Positions 36,884 through 46,014 of a DNA stretch of 64,000 nt are shown piece after piece. The position numbers and the translations under genes are program-made. The stretch is from Micromonospora_I sp040659735 (GTDB taxonomy: Bacteria > Actinomycetota > Actinomycetes > Mycobacteriales > Micromonosporaceae). The stretch is taken from assembly GCF_040659735.1 (NCBI RefSeq), contig NZ_JBFANZ010000008.1, forward strand, positions 94,964 through 158,963. Direction: 5' to 3'. Each line of letters opens with the position of its first letter. Within the stretch, counting starts at the first letter, position 1. The notes beneath the pieces were generated by a model. It was not told where the DNA came from. It did no database searches and saw nothing but the letters and a program-made list of their open reading frames with translations.

Positions 36884-38932
36884 GTGGCCAGACCCACCTC
36901 ACTGATGAAGCGGCTGCTCCTGGGCCGTCCTTTCCGCTCCGACAGCCTCCAGCACACGCTGCTGCCCAAGCGGATCGCGCTCCCCGTCTTCGCCTCCGAC
37001 GCACTCTCGAGCGTGGCGTACGCGCCCGACGAGATCCTGCTGACGCTGTCGATCGCCGGAGCCTCCGCATACTTCTTCTCTCCGTGGGTCGCCCTCGCGG
37101 TGGTCGTCGTGATGCTCACCGTGGTCGCGAGCTACCGGCAGAACGTGCACGCCTACCCCTCCGGGGGCGGCGACTACGAGGTGGCCACGGTCAACCTCGG
37201 GCCGAAGTTCGGCGTCGCCGTGGCGAGCGCCCTCATGGTCGACTACGTGCTGACCGTCGCGGTCTCGGTCTCCTCCGGCGTGGCCAACCTCGGCTCCGTG
37301 GTGCCGTTCGTGGCGACCCACAAGGTGTTGATCGCGGTCGCCGCGGTGGCGCTGCTGACCGCGGTCAATCTGCGTGGCCTGCGGGAGTCGGGGAACGCGT
37401 TCGCGATCCCGACGTACGGCTTCATGATCGTCATCGTCGGCATGATCCTCACCGGCCTGGTACGGATCTTCGTGCTCGGTCACGACCTCCGCGCGCCCAG
37501 CGCCGACCTGGTCATCCGGGCCGAGCACAGCGTCACCGGAGCGGCGCTCGCGTTCCTGCTGCTGCGCACCTTCTCCTCCGGCTGCGCGGCGCTCACCGGT
37601 GTGGAGGCGATCTCCAACGGCGTCCCCGCGTTCAAGCCGCCGAAGAGCCGCAACGCGGCGAGCACGCTGTTGCTGCTCGGCGTGATCGCGATCACCATGC
37701 TGGTCGGCATCATCTGGCTGGCCCGCCTGACCCACCTGCAGTTCGTGGAGGACCCGGTCCAGCAGATCGTGTCCGGGCCCGCCGGCTACGTCCAGAAGAC
37801 GGTGACCACCCAGCTCGGCGAGGCGGTCTTCGGCTCCGGCTCGGTGATGCTCTACATCGTCGCCGGGATGACCGCGCTGATCCTCTTCCTGGCGGCCAAC
37901 ACCGCCTTCAACGGCTTCCCGGTGCTCGGCTCGATCCTCGCCCAGGACCGCTACCTGCCGCGCCAGCTGCACACCCGCGGTGACCGGCTCGCCTTTTCCA
38001 ACGGCATCGTGCTGCTGGCGCTCGCCGCGATGCTGCTGATCGTGTCGTTCCAGGCCGAGGTGACCCGGCTGATCCAGCTCTACATCGTGGGTGTGTTCGT
38101 CTCGTTCACGCTGTCGCAGGCCGGGATGATCCGGCACTGGAACCGGCTGCTGCGCACGGAGCGTGATCCGGAGGCGCGTCGCCGGATGCACCGCTCCCGC
38201 GGTATCAATACCTTCGGCATGGGGTTGACCGGCGCGGTGCTGATCATCGTGCTGATCACCAAGTTCCTGCTCGGCGCGTGGATCGCGATCGTCGCGATGG
38301 GCGTGATCTACCTGCTCATGCTCGGCATCCGGCGGCACTACGACACCGTCGCCGAGGAGCTGGAGCCGGCCGAGGGGCGACCGGTGCTGCCCGCCCGCAA
38401 CCACGCGATCGTGCTGGTCAGCAAGGTGCACCGGCCCACCCTGCGGGCGGTCGCCTACGCCCAGGCGACCCGGCCGGACACCATCACCGCGGTGACCGTG
38501 AACGTCGACGACAAGGACACCCGCGCGGTGCAGTCCGAGTGGGAACGGCGGCAGGTTCCCGTACCGTTGACCGTGGTCGACTCGCCGTACCGGGAGATCA
38601 CCCGGCCGATCATCGACTACGTGGCGTCCGTCCGTCGGGAGTCGCCGCGCGACGTGGTCACCATCTTCATCCCCGAGTACGTGCTCGGCCGCTGGTGGGA
38701 GAACCTGCTGCACAACCAGAGCGCGCTGCGCCTCAAGGGCCGGCTGCTCTTCGAGCCCGGAGTCATGGTGACCAGCGTGCCCTGGCAACTCGCCTCTTCG
38801 ACCAACAAGGACCTGGACCGCTTCGACGAGACGCTCAGCCGCGGCCCGCTGCGCGGTCCGCGCGCGGGTCGCGGCCCCGCCGGCCCGGCCGCCCCGCCGG
38901 TCGACGACGACGTCATGGCACCCCGGTCATGA
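36884..38932 (+). CDS. APC-superfamily permease, KimA-type potassium transporter
   Basis: 682 residues: about 12 transmembrane helices (32-490), then a 190-residue cytosolic domain. Segments I recall from Bacillus KimA are present in order: SDALSSVAYAPDEIL (Asp39 and Tyr46 match residues described as binding potassium), SYRQNVHAYPSGGGDY, FSSGCAALTGVEAISNGVPA, and near the end HNQSALRLKGRLLFE. KimA is a high-affinity potassium/proton importer inhibited by c-di-AMP through its C-terminal domain. General annotation would call this an amino acid permease, but the KimA signature and the RCK neighbours argue for potassium. The start is GTG 36884. Confidence 0.88.
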   Translation: MARPTSLMKRLLLGRPFRSDSLQHTLLPKRIALPVFASDALSSVAYAPDEILLTLSIAGASAYFFSPWVALAVVVVMLTVVASYRQNVHAYPSGGGDYEVATVNLGPKFGVAVASALMVDYVLTVAVSVSSGVANLGSVVPFVATHKVLIAVAAVALLTAVNLRGLRESGNAFAIPTYGFMIVIVGMILTGLVRIFVLGHDLRAPSADLVIRAEHSVTGAALAFLLLRTFSSGCAALTGVEAISNGVPAFKPPKSRNAASTLLLLGVIAITMLVGIIWLARLTHLQFVEDPVQQIVSGPAGYVQKTVTTQLGEAVFGSGSVMLYIVAGMTALILFLAANTAFNGFPVLGSILAQDRYLPRQLHTRGDRLAFSNGIVLLALAAMLLIVSFQAEVTRLIQLYIVGVFVSFTLSQAGMIRHWNRLLRTERDPEARRRMHRSRGINTFGMGLTGAVLIIVLITKFLLGAWIAIVAMGVIYLLMLGIRRHYDTVAEELEPAEGRPVLPARNHAIVLVSKVHRPTLRAVAYAQATRPDTITAVTVNVDDKDTRAVQSEWERRQVPVPLTVVDSPYREITRPIIDYVASVRRESPRDVVTIFIPEYVLGRWWENLLHNQSALRLKGRLLFEPGVMVTSVPWQLASSTNKDLDRFDETLSRGPLRGPRAGRGPAGPAAPPVDDDVMAPRS

Positions 38933-40158
38933 CCGCCCCGACGCTGGACGAGGGGGAGCGGGTCGAGCTGACCGTCGGCGCGGTGGCGCACGGCGGCCAC
39001 TGCGTCGCCCGGCACGAGGGACAGGTGGTTTTCGTCCGGCACGCGCTCCCCGGTGAGCGGGTGGTGGCCGAGATCACCGAGCTGCACCGCGGTTACCTGC
39101 GGGCCGACGCGGTGACCGTGCTCGACGCGTCGCCGGACCGGGTCACGGCGCCCTGCCCGTACGCCCGGCCGGGTGCCTGCGGCGGCTGCGACCTGCAGCA
39201 CGTCGCGCCCGCCGCCCAGCTGGCCTGGAAGACCGCCGTCGTCCGGGAGCAGCTGGAACGGCTGGCCGGGCTCGCCCCGACCGAGGTCGACGCGCTCGCG
39301 CTCCGCGTCGACCCGCTCCCCGGCGGGCCGCTGGGCTGGCGTTCGCGCGTGCGCTACGCCGTCGACGCCGCCGACCGGGCCGGGCTGCTGAAGCACCGCT
39401 CGCACGAGGTGGTGCCGATCGACCGCTGCCTGATCGCCCACCCGGCGATCCAGGAGCTGCCGGTCCTGCCGCCCAGCGGCCGGCGCTGGCCGGAGGCGGA
39501 CGCCGTCGAGACCATCGCCTCGTCGGACGGGGACGTGACCGTCCGGGGCGTCTCCGGGGGGACGGCGACCTTCGTCGAGGGGCCGGACGAGGTGCGCGAA
39601 CGCGCCGCCGGCCGGGGCTGGACGCTGCCGGCTGAGGCGTTCTGGCAGGTGCACCCGGCGGCGCCGGACACCCTCGTCGGCGCCGTGCTGGAGCTGCTGG
39701 AGCCGCGCGAAGGGGAGTCGGCCTGGGACCTCTACGGGGGCGCCGGCCTTTTCGCGGCCGCGCTCGCCGGCCGGGTCGGGCCGGCGGGGCGGGTGACGAT
39801 GGTCGAGTCCGCGCCGCTCGGCGTCGCCGCGGCCCGCACCAGCCTGCGCGATCTTCCGCAGGTCGAGGTGGTGTCCGCGCGGGTGGAGACCGCGCTGGAG
39901 CGGCGGCGGATCACCGGGCCGGTCGATCTGGTGGTGCTGGATCCGCCGCGCAGCGGCGCCGGGGCCCGGGTCGTCGGGTCGCTGGTCGGCTCGGGCGCGC
40001 GCGCCGTCGCGTACGTGGCCTGCGATCCCGCGGCGTTCGCCCGGGACGTGCGCACGTTCCGGGAGGGCGGTTGGCGGCTGGAGGCGCTCCGCGGTTACGA
40101 CTGCTTCCCGATGACCCAACACGTGGAGTGCGTCGGTCTGCTGCTCCCACCGGTCTGA
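38929..40158 (+). CDS. TrmA/RlmD-type 5-methyluridine RNA methyltransferase
   Basis: 409 residues. An N-terminal TRAM domain (about 8-66) is followed by an iron-sulfur cluster motif with Cys76, Cys84, Cys87 and Cys167. The C-terminal SAM methyltransferase has DLYGGAGLF (267-275), LDPPRSGA (337-344) and nucleophile Cys365 in ACDPAAFARD. It methylates C5 of a uridine in rRNA or tRNA; which site cannot be told from sequence. The ATG at 38929 overlaps the stop of the transporter gene (ATGA), so expression is coupled. Confidence 0.92.
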   Translation: MTAPTLDEGERVELTVGAVAHGGHCVARHEGQVVFVRHALPGERVVAEITELHRGYLRADAVTVLDASPDRVTAPCPYARPGACGGCDLQHVAPAAQLAWKTAVVREQLERLAGLAPTEVDALALRVDPLPGGPLGWRSRVRYAVDAADRAGLLKHRSHEVVPIDRCLIAHPAIQELPVLPPSGRRWPEADAVETIASSDGDVTVRGVSGGTATFVEGPDEVRERAAGRGWTLPAEAFWQVHPAAPDTLVGAVLELLEPREGESAWDLYGGAGLFAAALAGRVGPAGRVTMVESAPLGVAAARTSLRDLPQVEVVSARVETALERRRITGPVDLVVLDPPRSGAGARVVGSLVGSGARAVAYVACDPAAFARDVRTFREGGWRLEALRGYDCFPMTQHVECVGLLLPPV

Positions 40159-40201
40159 TCCTTTTCCGGCACACGGCCGGCTTATTGAGTGCGGCGACTG
40201 T

Positions 40202-40237
40202 GATTCGCGAGGCGCATCCCGATGCGTCTGGCGAATC
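40202..40237. terminator. Imperfect hairpin after the methyltransferase gene
   Basis: GATTCGCGAGGCGCAT at 40202 pairs with ATGCGTCTGGCGAATC at 40222, with two internal mismatches and a 4-base loop, followed by AGGGAAAA. It could terminate the permease-methyltransferase transcript. Confidence 0.55.
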
Positions 40238-40332
40238 AGGGAAAACCGCGGACATGCTGCGGTCAGGCCTCGGAGCGCCGCAGCGGTACCCGGCCTGCCA
40301 ATCCATTTCCCGCCACGGGCGCACGGGATCAC

Positions 40333-40338
40333 TAGTGT
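40333..40338 (+). promoter_or_regulatory. Candidate -10 box of leaderless anmK mRNA
   Basis: TAGTGT lies 7 bases before GTG 40346. It overlaps an alternative GTG at 40337, which argues for the downstream start. Confidence 0.5.
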
Positions 40339-40345
40339 GACCGGG

Positions 40346-41509
40346 GTGCGGATCATCGGGCTGATGTCGGGCACCTCCCACGACGGCGTGGACATCGCGG
40401 CCGCGGCGTTCGACCGCGACGGCGACGACCTGCGGCTCACCCCGCTGGGCGCCCGGAGCCTGCCGTACGACGACGAGCTGCAGGGCGCGATCGCCGGCGT
40501 GCTGCCGCCGGGCGGCACGACGATCGAGCAGGTCTGCCGTCTCGACACCCTGCTCGGGAAGCGCTTCGCGGACGCCGCGGCGGCCGGCGTCGAACTGGCC
40601 GGCCACGCCGATCTGATCGTGTCGCACGGGCAGACCGTCTTCCACTGGATCTCCGGCGGGCAGGCGCTCGGCACGCTGCAACTCGGCGCGCCCGCCTGGA
40701 TCGCCGCGCGGACCGGCGTACCCGTCCTGTCGGACCTGCGCGGCGCGGACATCGCGGCGGGCGGCCAGGGCGCACCGCTGGTCCCGGTCTTCGACGCGCT
40801 GCTGCTCGCGGAGAGTGGCGCGGCGCGCGCGGCGCTCAACCTCGGCGGCATCGCCAACCTCACCGTGGTCGCGCCGGACGCGGCGCCGGTCGGGTACGAC
40901 ATCGGCCCCGCGAATGCCCTGCTCGACGCGGCGACCCGACGGTTCTACGACGAACCGTGCGATGTGGACGGTCGGCACGCGGCGCGCGGACGGGTGCACG
41001 AGGACCTGCTGCGCCTGCTCCTCGCCGAGCCCTTCTACGCCCGGCCCGCTCCCAAGTCCACCGGGAAGGAACTCTTCCACGGCGGCTATCTGACCGCCCG
41101 GCTCGCCGAGCTGCACCCGGCGCCGCCGCCGGACGACGTGCTCGCCACGCTGACCGAGCTGACCGCGCTGATCGTCGCGGCCGAGTGCGACCGGCACGAC
41201 ATCGGCGAGGTGATCGCGGCCGGCGGTGGCGTGCGCAACCCGGTGCTGATGGCGCGCCTGCGGGAGTTCGGCGGGGCGCGCTGGCGGCTGCGGACCAGCG
41301 ACGAGCTGGGCGTGCCGGTCCAGGCGAAGGAGGCGTACGCGTTCGCCCTGCTGGGCTGGCTCTCCTGGCACGGGCTGCCGGGCGCGCTCCCCTCGGTGAC
41401 CGGGGCGCGGGCGGCCGCCGTACTCGGATCGTGGACTCCCGGCGCGGCCCCGCTGCGGCTGCCGCCCCCGGCGGTGACGCCGCCGCGGCGGCTGCGCGTC
41501 CGTGCTTGA
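40346..41509 (+). CDS. anmK: Anhydro-N-acetylmuramic acid kinase
   Basis: 387 residues of the ASKHA fold. The N-terminal phosphate loop GLMSGTSHDGVDIA is at about 4-17, and ALNLGGIANLTVV, GYDIGPANALLDA and AAGGGVRNPVLM follow. AnmK cleaves and phosphorylates 1,6-anhydro-MurNAc to MurNAc-6-phosphate in cell-wall recycling. The start GTG 40346 gives MRIIGLMSGTSHDG, the usual family N-terminus, and sits 7 bases after TAGTGT; GTG 40337 would add three residues. No murQ is in the window. Confidence 0.94.
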   Translation: MRIIGLMSGTSHDGVDIAAAAFDRDGDDLRLTPLGARSLPYDDELQGAIAGVLPPGGTTIEQVCRLDTLLGKRFADAAAAGVELAGHADLIVSHGQTVFHWISGGQALGTLQLGAPAWIAARTGVPVLSDLRGADIAAGGQGAPLVPVFDALLLAESGAARAALNLGGIANLTVVAPDAAPVGYDIGPANALLDAATRRFYDEPCDVDGRHAARGRVHEDLLRLLLAEPFYARPAPKSTGKELFHGGYLTARLAELHPAPPPDDVLATLTELTALIVAAECDRHDIGEVIAAGGGVRNPVLMARLREFGGARWRLRTSDELGVPVQAKEAYAFALLGWLSWHGLPGALPSVTGARAAAVLGSWTPGAAPLRLPPPAVTPPRRLRVRA

Positions 41510-41533
41510 CGGTCACAGATGCATTTCCATGCG

Positions 41534-41562
41534 TTGACACCACCCGCCAATAGGGACATGGT
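41534..41562 (+). promoter_or_regulatory. Candidate promoter of the sugar ABC transporter operon
   Basis: A perfect TTGACA is followed after 17 bases by CATGGT, a weak -10. Just upstream, GCATTTCCATGC is a short dyad that could be an operator. No regulator gene is adjacent. Confidence 0.35.
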
Positions 41563-41605
41563 TCGCAGGTAGCTGTGAGCCGTCACACACCTATTGGGAG
41601 GGTGT

Positions 41606-42889
41606 ATGCCATACAGCCGTCGGGGCGTGCTGGCCCTGGGCATGACCGCAGCCCTGTTCGCGCTTCCCGCGTGCTCCAGCGGCGCCAACTCCAACGGAGG
41701 CGGCAGCGGGAACGACAAAGAGGTCGAGGTCTTCTCCTGGTGGGTCGGAGCCGGCGAGAAAGAGGGCCTCGAGGCCATGATCGCCGACTTCACGAAGAAG
41801 AACTCCGACATCAAGTTCAACAACGCCGGGGTCGCCGGTGGCGCCGGCACGAACGCCAAGACCGTCCTCGCCACCCGCCTGCAGGCGAAGAACCCGCCGG
41901 ACTCCTACCAGGTGCACGCCGGCAAGGAGTTGGCCAGTGACATCGAGGCCGGCTACGTCGAGGACCTGACCTACCTCTACGAGCGCGAGGGGTGGAAGGA
42001 GAAGTTCCCGAAGGGTCTCGTCGAGGCGATCACGGTCGGCGGGAAGCTCTACTCGGTGCCGGTGAACATCCACCGCAGCAACCTGCTCTGGTTCAACCCC
42101 GCCACCCTGCAGAAGGCGGGCATCGCCGCGCCGCCGAAGACCTGGGCGGAGTTCCTCACCCAGGCGGCCACGCTGAAGTCGAAGAACGTCACGGCGCTCT
42201 CGATCGGCCCCGGCTGGACGCAGAAGCACCTGCTGGAGAACGTGCTCCTCGGCGAGCTCGGCGCGGACATGTACACCGGGCTCTGGGACGGGTCGGTGGA
42301 CTGGAAGTCGCCGAAGGTGATCGCGGCGCTCAGCACGTACACCAAGGTGCTCGGCTTCTCCGACCTCAAGTCGGCCGCCGCCGACTGGCAGCCCGCGCTG
42401 GACAAGGTCGTCGACGGCTCCGCCGCCTACAACGTGATGGGGGACTGGGCCGACGGCTACCTCAAGGGCGCCAAGGCGCTGAAGTTCAAGACCGGGTACG
42501 ACGTGGTCGCCACCCCCGGTTCCACCGGCGTCTACAACTTCCTCTCCGACTCGTTCACCCTCCCGGTCGGCGCGCCGCACAAGGGCGCGGCCGAGAAGTG
42601 GCTGGTCGAATGCGGCTCGACCGAGGGGCAGGATCTGTTCAACCCGCAGAAGGGATCGGTTCCGGCGCGGATCGACGCGGACAAGTCGAAGTACACCGAC
42701 TACCTCGCGGCGGCCCTGGCCGAGTGGCAGAACCCGCAGACGAAGATCGTCGGGTCGCTCGCCCACGGCGTGGTGGCCAACAACGCCTGGAACGGCGAGA
42801 TCGACACCGCGTTGCAGATCTTCGTGCAGGACACCAACGTGGGGAAGTTCGCCGACGCGGTGGCAAAGGCGTACCAGGCCAACAAGTGA
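41606..42889 (+). CDS. ABC transporter sugar-binding lipoprotein, glucose/mannose type
   Basis: 427 residues. The signal peptide has a twin-arginine pair (YSRRGVLALG) and a lipobox LPAC, so it is a Tat-type lipoprotein. The mature part strongly resembles the Thermus glucose-binding protein and Pseudomonas GtsA: FSWWVGAG, QVHAGKEL, SVPVNIHRSNLLWF, NVMGDWADGY, LSDSF, QDLFNPQKGS and GSLAHGVV occur in order. This makes glucose or mannose the likely ligand. ATG 41606 follows GGGAGGG. It is the first gene of a four-gene operon with two permeases and an ATPase. Confidence 0.92.
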   Translation: MPYSRRGVLALGMTAALFALPACSSGANSNGGGSGNDKEVEVFSWWVGAGEKEGLEAMIADFTKKNSDIKFNNAGVAGGAGTNAKTVLATRLQAKNPPDSYQVHAGKELASDIEAGYVEDLTYLYEREGWKEKFPKGLVEAITVGGKLYSVPVNIHRSNLLWFNPATLQKAGIAAPPKTWAEFLTQAATLKSKNVTALSIGPGWTQKHLLENVLLGELGADMYTGLWDGSVDWKSPKVIAALSTYTKVLGFSDLKSAAADWQPALDKVVDGSAAYNVMGDWADGYLKGAKALKFKTGYDVVATPGSTGVYNFLSDSFTLPVGAPHKGAAEKWLVECGSTEGQDLFNPQKGSVPARIDADKSKYTDYLAAALAEWQNPQTKIVGSLAHGVVANNAWNGEIDTALQIFVQDTNVGKFADAVAKAYQANK

Positions 42890-42926
42890 TCGGGCTGCCA
42901 CCGACTCGAAGGTATGTGGAGGCGAT

Positions 42927-43820
42927 GTGAAGCGACGGCTTCGGGCCTGGGGACCCGGGCTTCTGCTGGTGTCGCCGTCGCTGCTCGCGCTCGGCGTCTT
43001 CGTCTACGTCTTCCTCGGCTGGAACATCCGGGTCTCGTTCACGAGTTGGCGCGGGCAGAAGCCGGTCTACGACTGGGTCGGCGCGCGCAACTACACGGAA
43101 CTGTTCGGCAACGAGCGCTTTCAGATCGACGTCCGCAACCTCGCCGTCTTCACGCTGGTCTTCATCGGCGGTTCGCTGGCCCTGGGGTTCTGCATGGCGC
43201 TGCTGCTGGAGAAGGGCGTACGCGGGGAGAACTTCTTCCGCAGCGTCTTCCTCTTCCCCATGGCCATCTCGTTCATCGCAACCGCGATCATCTGGCGGTG
43301 GCTGCTCAACAACGGCTCCGGTTCCTCGACCGCCGGGCTCAACCGGCTCTTCGCCAACCTCGGGCTCGAGTTCCTCCGCAGCGACTGGCACAAGACCCCT
43401 TCGACCTGGGCGATCGCCGCCATCGCCCTGCCGGCCGGCTGGGCCCTCTCCGGCTACGTGATGGCGCTCTTCCTCGCCGGCATGCGCGCCGTGCCGGAGG
43501 AGTTGCGCGAGGCCGCCCGGGTCGACGGGGCCACCGAGCCGCGGGTCTTCTGGCACGTGGTGCGGCCGCTGCTGCTGCCCGTGCTGATGAGCGCGGTGGT
43601 GATCCTGGCGCACATCTCGATGAAGACCTTCGACCTCTTCTACGCGATCGACCAGGGCAATCTGCGGATCGACACCCCCGCCCTCTACATGTGGTTCACC
43701 ACGTTCCAACCGGGCTTCTACGCCCGCGGCGCGACCATCGCCACCCTGCTGCTCTTCGGGATCGCGGTCGTCATCGTGCCGTACATCTGGTACTCGATCC
43801 GTTCGGAGCGTCGTCAATGA
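42927..43820 (+). CDS. Sugar ABC transporter permease (MalF-like)
   Basis: 297 residues with six transmembrane helices. The cytoplasmic EAA loop reads EELREAARVDGATEPRVFWH at about 191-210 and docks to the ATPase. It is the first membrane subunit of the glucose/mannose-type importer. The start GTG 42927 follows GGAGGCGAT. Its stop overlaps the ATG of the second permease (ATGA). Confidence 0.93.
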   Translation: MKRRLRAWGPGLLLVSPSLLALGVFVYVFLGWNIRVSFTSWRGQKPVYDWVGARNYTELFGNERFQIDVRNLAVFTLVFIGGSLALGFCMALLLEKGVRGENFFRSVFLFPMAISFIATAIIWRWLLNNGSGSSTAGLNRLFANLGLEFLRSDWHKTPSTWAIAAIALPAGWALSGYVMALFLAGMRAVPEELREAARVDGATEPRVFWHVVRPLLLPVLMSAVVILAHISMKTFDLFYAIDQGNLRIDTPALYMWFTTFQPGFYARGATIATLLLFGIAVVIVPYIWYSIRSERRQ

Positions 43821-44704
43821 GCGTGACCACGGACCGGGTCGTCGTCGACGAGGCGGTGGGCGCCCCGGCACGGCGGCGACGACCCCGCTGGGCGCCCTAC
43901 CTCACCACCGCCCGCTACCTGGCGCTCTTTCTGCTGGCCTGCTTCTTCCTGATGCCGGTCTACGCGCTGATCATCACCGCGCTGAAGGAGCCGGCCCAGG
44001 TCAGCGTCGTACGGATGTGGGAGCTGCCGACGGCGCTGTCGCTGGAGAACTTCCGCATCGTCTGGCCGGACCTGCAGGAGGGCTTCGTCAACAGCACACT
44101 GCTGGCGATCCCGGCCAGCCTGATCTCGTCGATGCTCGGCGCGGCCAACGGCTTCGTGCTGGCCAAGTGGCGCTTTCCCGGCGCCGACTTCGCCTTTCCG
44201 CTGATCCTCTTCGGCATGTTCATCCCCTACCAGGCGATCCTCATCCCGATGTACGACACGATGCAGCGCGCCGGGTTGGTGGGCGGCCTCGACGGGCTCA
44301 TCCTGGTGCACGTCATCTACGGGCTGCCGATCACCACGCTGATCTTCCGCAGCTACTTCGCCAGCATCTCGGACGAGGTGATCGAGGCGGCCAAGGTCGA
44401 CGGCGCCGGGATGCTGCGCACGTTCCTCTTCGTCGCCCTGCCGATCGCCCCGCCGGCCTTCGCCGTCTCGATGATCTGGCAGTTCACCTCGGCGTGGAAC
44501 GACTTCCTCTTCGGCGTGCTGCTCGCCAGCCGCGAGTACTGGCCGATCACGGTGGCGCTCAACAACATCGCCGGCGGGCAGACCGTGCCGTTCAACCAGG
44601 CGATGGCGAGCGCGCTGCTGGCCAGCGTGCCGACGCTGCTGGTCTACGTCGTACTGGGCCGGTTCTTCATGCGTGGCTTGATGGCCGGCGCGCTCAAGGG
44701 TTAA
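43817..44704 (+). CDS. Sugar ABC transporter permease (MalG-like)
   Basis: 295 residues. A variable, basic N-terminus (1-30) precedes six transmembrane helices. The EAA loop is DEVIEAAKVDGAGMLRTF at about 191-208. It pairs with the preceding permease to form the translocation channel. The ATG at 43817 overlaps the upstream stop codon by four bases; the ATPase gene begins 9 bases after its stop. Confidence 0.93.
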   Translation: MSVTTDRVVVDEAVGAPARRRRPRWAPYLTTARYLALFLLACFFLMPVYALIITALKEPAQVSVVRMWELPTALSLENFRIVWPDLQEGFVNSTLLAIPASLISSMLGAANGFVLAKWRFPGADFAFPLILFGMFIPYQAILIPMYDTMQRAGLVGGLDGLILVHVIYGLPITTLIFRSYFASISDEVIEAAKVDGAGMLRTFLFVALPIAPPAFAVSMIWQFTSAWNDFLFGVLLASREYWPITVALNNIAGGQTVPFNQAMASALLASVPTLLVYVVLGRFFMRGLMAGALKG

Positions 44705-44713
44705 GGAGTTCGC

Positions 44714-45880
44714 GTGATCGAGTCGGGCAGCGTCGCCGGCATCCGGCTGGAGAAGGTGACCAAGCGCTACCGGGGCGGCGTGGTGGCGGTCCGCGACGTC
44801 GACCTGACCGTCGAGCCGGGCGAGTTCATGGTGCTGGTCGGCCCCTCCGGCTGCGGCAAGTCGACCCTCCTGCGCATGATCGCCGGGTTGGAGGAGGTCT
44901 CCAGCGGACAGGTCCTCATCGGCGGCAGGGACGTCACCGATGAACTGCCGCAGCAGCGGGACGTCGCGATGGTTTTCCAGAGTTACGCGCTCTACCCGCG
45001 GATGACCGTCAAACGCAACATGGCCTTCGGCCTGCGGATGCGGCGTACGGCCAGGGTCGAGCGGGAGCGGCGGGTGAGCGAGGTCGCGGAGATCCTCGGC
45101 CTGGAGCACCTGCTCGACCGGCGGCCCGCCGCCCTCTCGGGGGGCCAGCGGCAGCGCGTGGCGATGGGGCGGGCGATCGTCCGCGAGCCGCAGGCGTTCC
45201 TGATGGACGAGCCGCTCTCCAATCTCGACGCCAAGCTGCGGGTGACGATGCGGTCGCAGTTGTCGATGCTGCACCAGCGGCTCGGCACGACGACCGTCTA
45301 CGTCACGCACGACCAGGTGGAGGCGATGACCCTGGGGCAGCGGGTGGCGGTGCTGCGCGACGGTGTGCTGCAGCAGTGCGACACCCCGCAGAGCCTCTTC
45401 CACCGGCCGGTCAACCTCTTCGTGGCGGCGTTTATCGGGTCGCCGTCGATGAACTTCGTCCGGGCGGTCGTCTCCGGTGGCGTGGTCTCGTTCGCCGGTG
45501 TCCGGGTGTCACTGCCGGCGGGCTCGCCGCTCGCCGGCGCCGACCGTGCGGTCATCCTCGGCATCCGGCCGACCGGCTTCTCCGCGCAGAGCGGTGAGGG
45601 GTGGCCGACGCTGACGATCGTCCCGGCGATCATCGAGGAGTTGGGGGACGAGCGTTTCGTGATTTTCGAACTCGACGCCCCGCGGGTGGACACCGACGAG
45701 ACGCGCGCCGCGGTCGACGCGCAGAGCGCCGACGACGCGCTGCTCCTCCCCGACGAGCGGGCCCGGTTCACCGTACGGCTGCCGTCCGAGGTGCCGGTGA
45801 GCGCGGGGGAGCCGCTGGAACTGGCGATCAACCCCGACCGCCTCTACTTCTTCGACCCGGAGACCGGGGCGTCATTGTGA
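44714..45880 (+). CDS. ABC transporter ATP-binding protein, MsmK/UgpC type
   Basis: 388 residues. The ATPase core has Walker A GPSGCGKST (43-51), signature LSGGQ (141-145), Walker B FLMDEP (162-167) and switch His199. The C-terminal 150 residues are the TOBE/MalK-like regulatory domain. ATPases of this type energise CUT1 sugar importers and may serve several of them; here one sits inside a complete operon. The start is GTG 44714, with GGAG just upstream. Confidence 0.93.
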   Translation: MIESGSVAGIRLEKVTKRYRGGVVAVRDVDLTVEPGEFMVLVGPSGCGKSTLLRMIAGLEEVSSGQVLIGGRDVTDELPQQRDVAMVFQSYALYPRMTVKRNMAFGLRMRRTARVERERRVSEVAEILGLEHLLDRRPAALSGGQRQRVAMGRAIVREPQAFLMDEPLSNLDAKLRVTMRSQLSMLHQRLGTTTVYVTHDQVEAMTLGQRVAVLRDGVLQQCDTPQSLFHRPVNLFVAAFIGSPSMNFVRAVVSGGVVSFAGVRVSLPAGSPLAGADRAVILGIRPTGFSAQSGEGWPTLTIVPAIIEELGDERFVIFELDAPRVDTDETRAAVDAQSADDALLLPDERARFTVRLPSEVPVSAGEPLELAINPDRLYFFDPETGASL

Positions 45881-45933
45881 GGGAATCTCGCACCCCGTCG
45901 GTCGCCTCGACGGTCCCGATAGACTCGGCGGTC

Positions 45934-46014
45934 ATGAGCGAGCGTAGCGAGCGAATCGGCCAGCTCAACACCGCAGAGCGGGCCGTCACGACGGGCAGCG
46001 AGGTGGCCGCATGA
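45934..46014 (+). CDS. Possible 26-residue leader peptide overlapping dxs
   Basis: ATG 45934 opens a 26-codon frame (MSERSERIGQLNTAERAVTT plus GSEVAA) whose TGA overlaps the dxs ATG as ATGA. The first codons lie in an imperfect palindrome GCGAGCGTAGCGAGCG. I recall very similar MSERSER-coding repeats at many actinobacterial loci, so this may be a repeat that happens to be open. If translated, it would couple to dxs. There is no strong ribosome binding site before it. Confidence 0.35.
   Translation: MSERSERIGQLNTAERAVTTGSEVAA

Noticed and set aside
36899..38788. Long open frame opposite the KimA-type gene
   Set aside because: It is histidine/aspartate/glutamine-rich and low-complexity, and the plus strand is a clear membrane transporter.
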